A program made the translations under genes and the position numbers. Below are positions 13,961 to 14,316 of a DNA stretch of 14,316 bases, piece after piece. The notes beneath the pieces were generated by a model. That model made no database searches. It saw nothing but the letters and a program-made list of their open reading frames with translations, and was not told where the DNA came from. Numbering within the stretch: position 1 is the stretch's first letter; each line of letters starts with the position of its first letter. This stretch comes from Saprospiraceae bacterium. Its GTDB lineage: Bacteria; Bacteroidota; Bacteroidia; Chitinophagales; Saprospiraceae. The stretch covers positions 1 through 14,316 of the forward strand of contig SLDF01000108.1 of NCBI GenBank assembly GCA_007125435.1. The letters are read 5' to 3'.

Positions 13961-14089
13961 TATTCGCTTGTATTCACAGGTCTGTCATAGAGTGTCGCAG
14001 CTGTTTTGAGTGGCTTCCGTTCGGTCGCCCCTCCCTCCAGCGCTCCACTAACTATGTCACACCTGTTCATATCGCTGCTATCCCTCACG

Positions 14090-14214
14090 CAGAAACGAGT
14101 TGCGTGTTGCGAGTTGCGGGTTGTTTACGCTTCGCTGTTTATGCAAACGATCGGCTATCGCCTCCGTTTGCTGTTTACGCTCAAGCACTCCTTGTTTTGC
14201 GCTGTTTAGGCTTG
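14090..14214 (+). repeat. degenerate GTTGCG / CTGTTTACGC short-repeat patch
   Basis: GAGTTGCGTGTTGC is followed by GAGTTGCGGGTTG (14097-14123), then words of the type TGTTTACGCTTCGC, CTGTTTATGC, CTGTTTACGCTCAAGC and CTGTTTAGGCTTGA recur. GTTGCGGGTTG is also found near 4323. The whole end of the window (13833-14316) carries no gene; short ORFs across it have compositions set by these repeats. The final ~100 bases show nothing I can name. Confidence 0.5.
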
Positions 14215-14316
14215 AAGGTGTATGGAAGCTTTCATGTTCTTTTTGCATTAAAACTCTTGACTAACAAGATTCCGAAAGATCTCCAATAGAAGCTTTGCTA
14301 TAAACGCGAGCGCAGC

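Noticed and set aside
14006..14289. Two overlapping short ORFs at the end of the window
   Set aside because: Their content follows the GTTGCG/CTGTTTACGC repeats, with no start signal or family likeness.

Overview
The window looks like chromosomal DNA from a member of the Bacteroidota, possibly a Saprospiria- or Cytophagia-like lineage. This rests on protein families seen mainly or typically there (an upstream partner of dapA resembling DUF6913, a DUF5916/CBM9-like outer-membrane barrel, an HMA domain joined to an AraC DNA-binding domain), on two clear promoters of the Bacteroidota type (TTG/TTTG, a 20-21 bp gap, then TAnnTTTG), and on the general lack of Shine-Dalgarno sequences. The exact taxon is not determined.

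Layout. (1) Positions 22-579, minus strand: a type II toxin-antitoxin pair whose stop and start codons touch. (2) Positions 580-1424: decayed DNA with no intact gene, but containing a clear pseudogene of a small GIY-YIG endonuclease just beyond a tRNA-Asp(GUC) gene and its terminator. (3) Positions 1641-4169, plus strand: accA (fatty acid synthesis), a DUF6913-like protein of unknown role, and dapA (lysine/diaminopimelate synthesis), the last two overlapping by 20 bp. (4) Positions 4340-8494: a copper-handling locus. It holds a cytoplasmic regulator with an HMA metal-binding domain and an AraC-type HTH, a CopA-type Cu(I) P1B-ATPase, and a CopZ-like 72-residue HMA protein. (5) Positions 8482-10672, minus strand: a two-gene unit with a YdjM/DUF457-type membrane protein and a protein of uncertain family. 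(6) Positions 10958-13222, plus strand: a DUF5916 outer-membrane protein. (7) Positions 13251-13832, minus strand: a MiaE-type tRNA hydroxylase. The last ~480 bp hold repeats and no gene.

How the genes fit together. The copper genes form a plausible unit: the regulator would sense Cu(I) through its CNRC motif and activate copA, the copper chaperone would deliver ions, and CopA would export them. Two copies of an 11-bp word exactly 21 bp apart upstream of copA look like AraC half-sites. accA and dapA are housekeeping genes.

The most unusual feature is the repeat architecture of the copper locus. The regulator gene is bracketed by one inverted repeat family (4507-4597 and 5338-5423), copA is bracketed by a 31-bp near-perfect inverted repeat (5206-5236 and 8021-8051), and a 161-bp near-complete palindrome lies just upstream. 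I see no transposase, CRISPR array, rRNA or phage genes. I found no convincing new multi-gene defence system; the best leads are the HMA-AraC regulator with its repeat-bracketed locus, and the tRNA-adjacent GIY-YIG relic.
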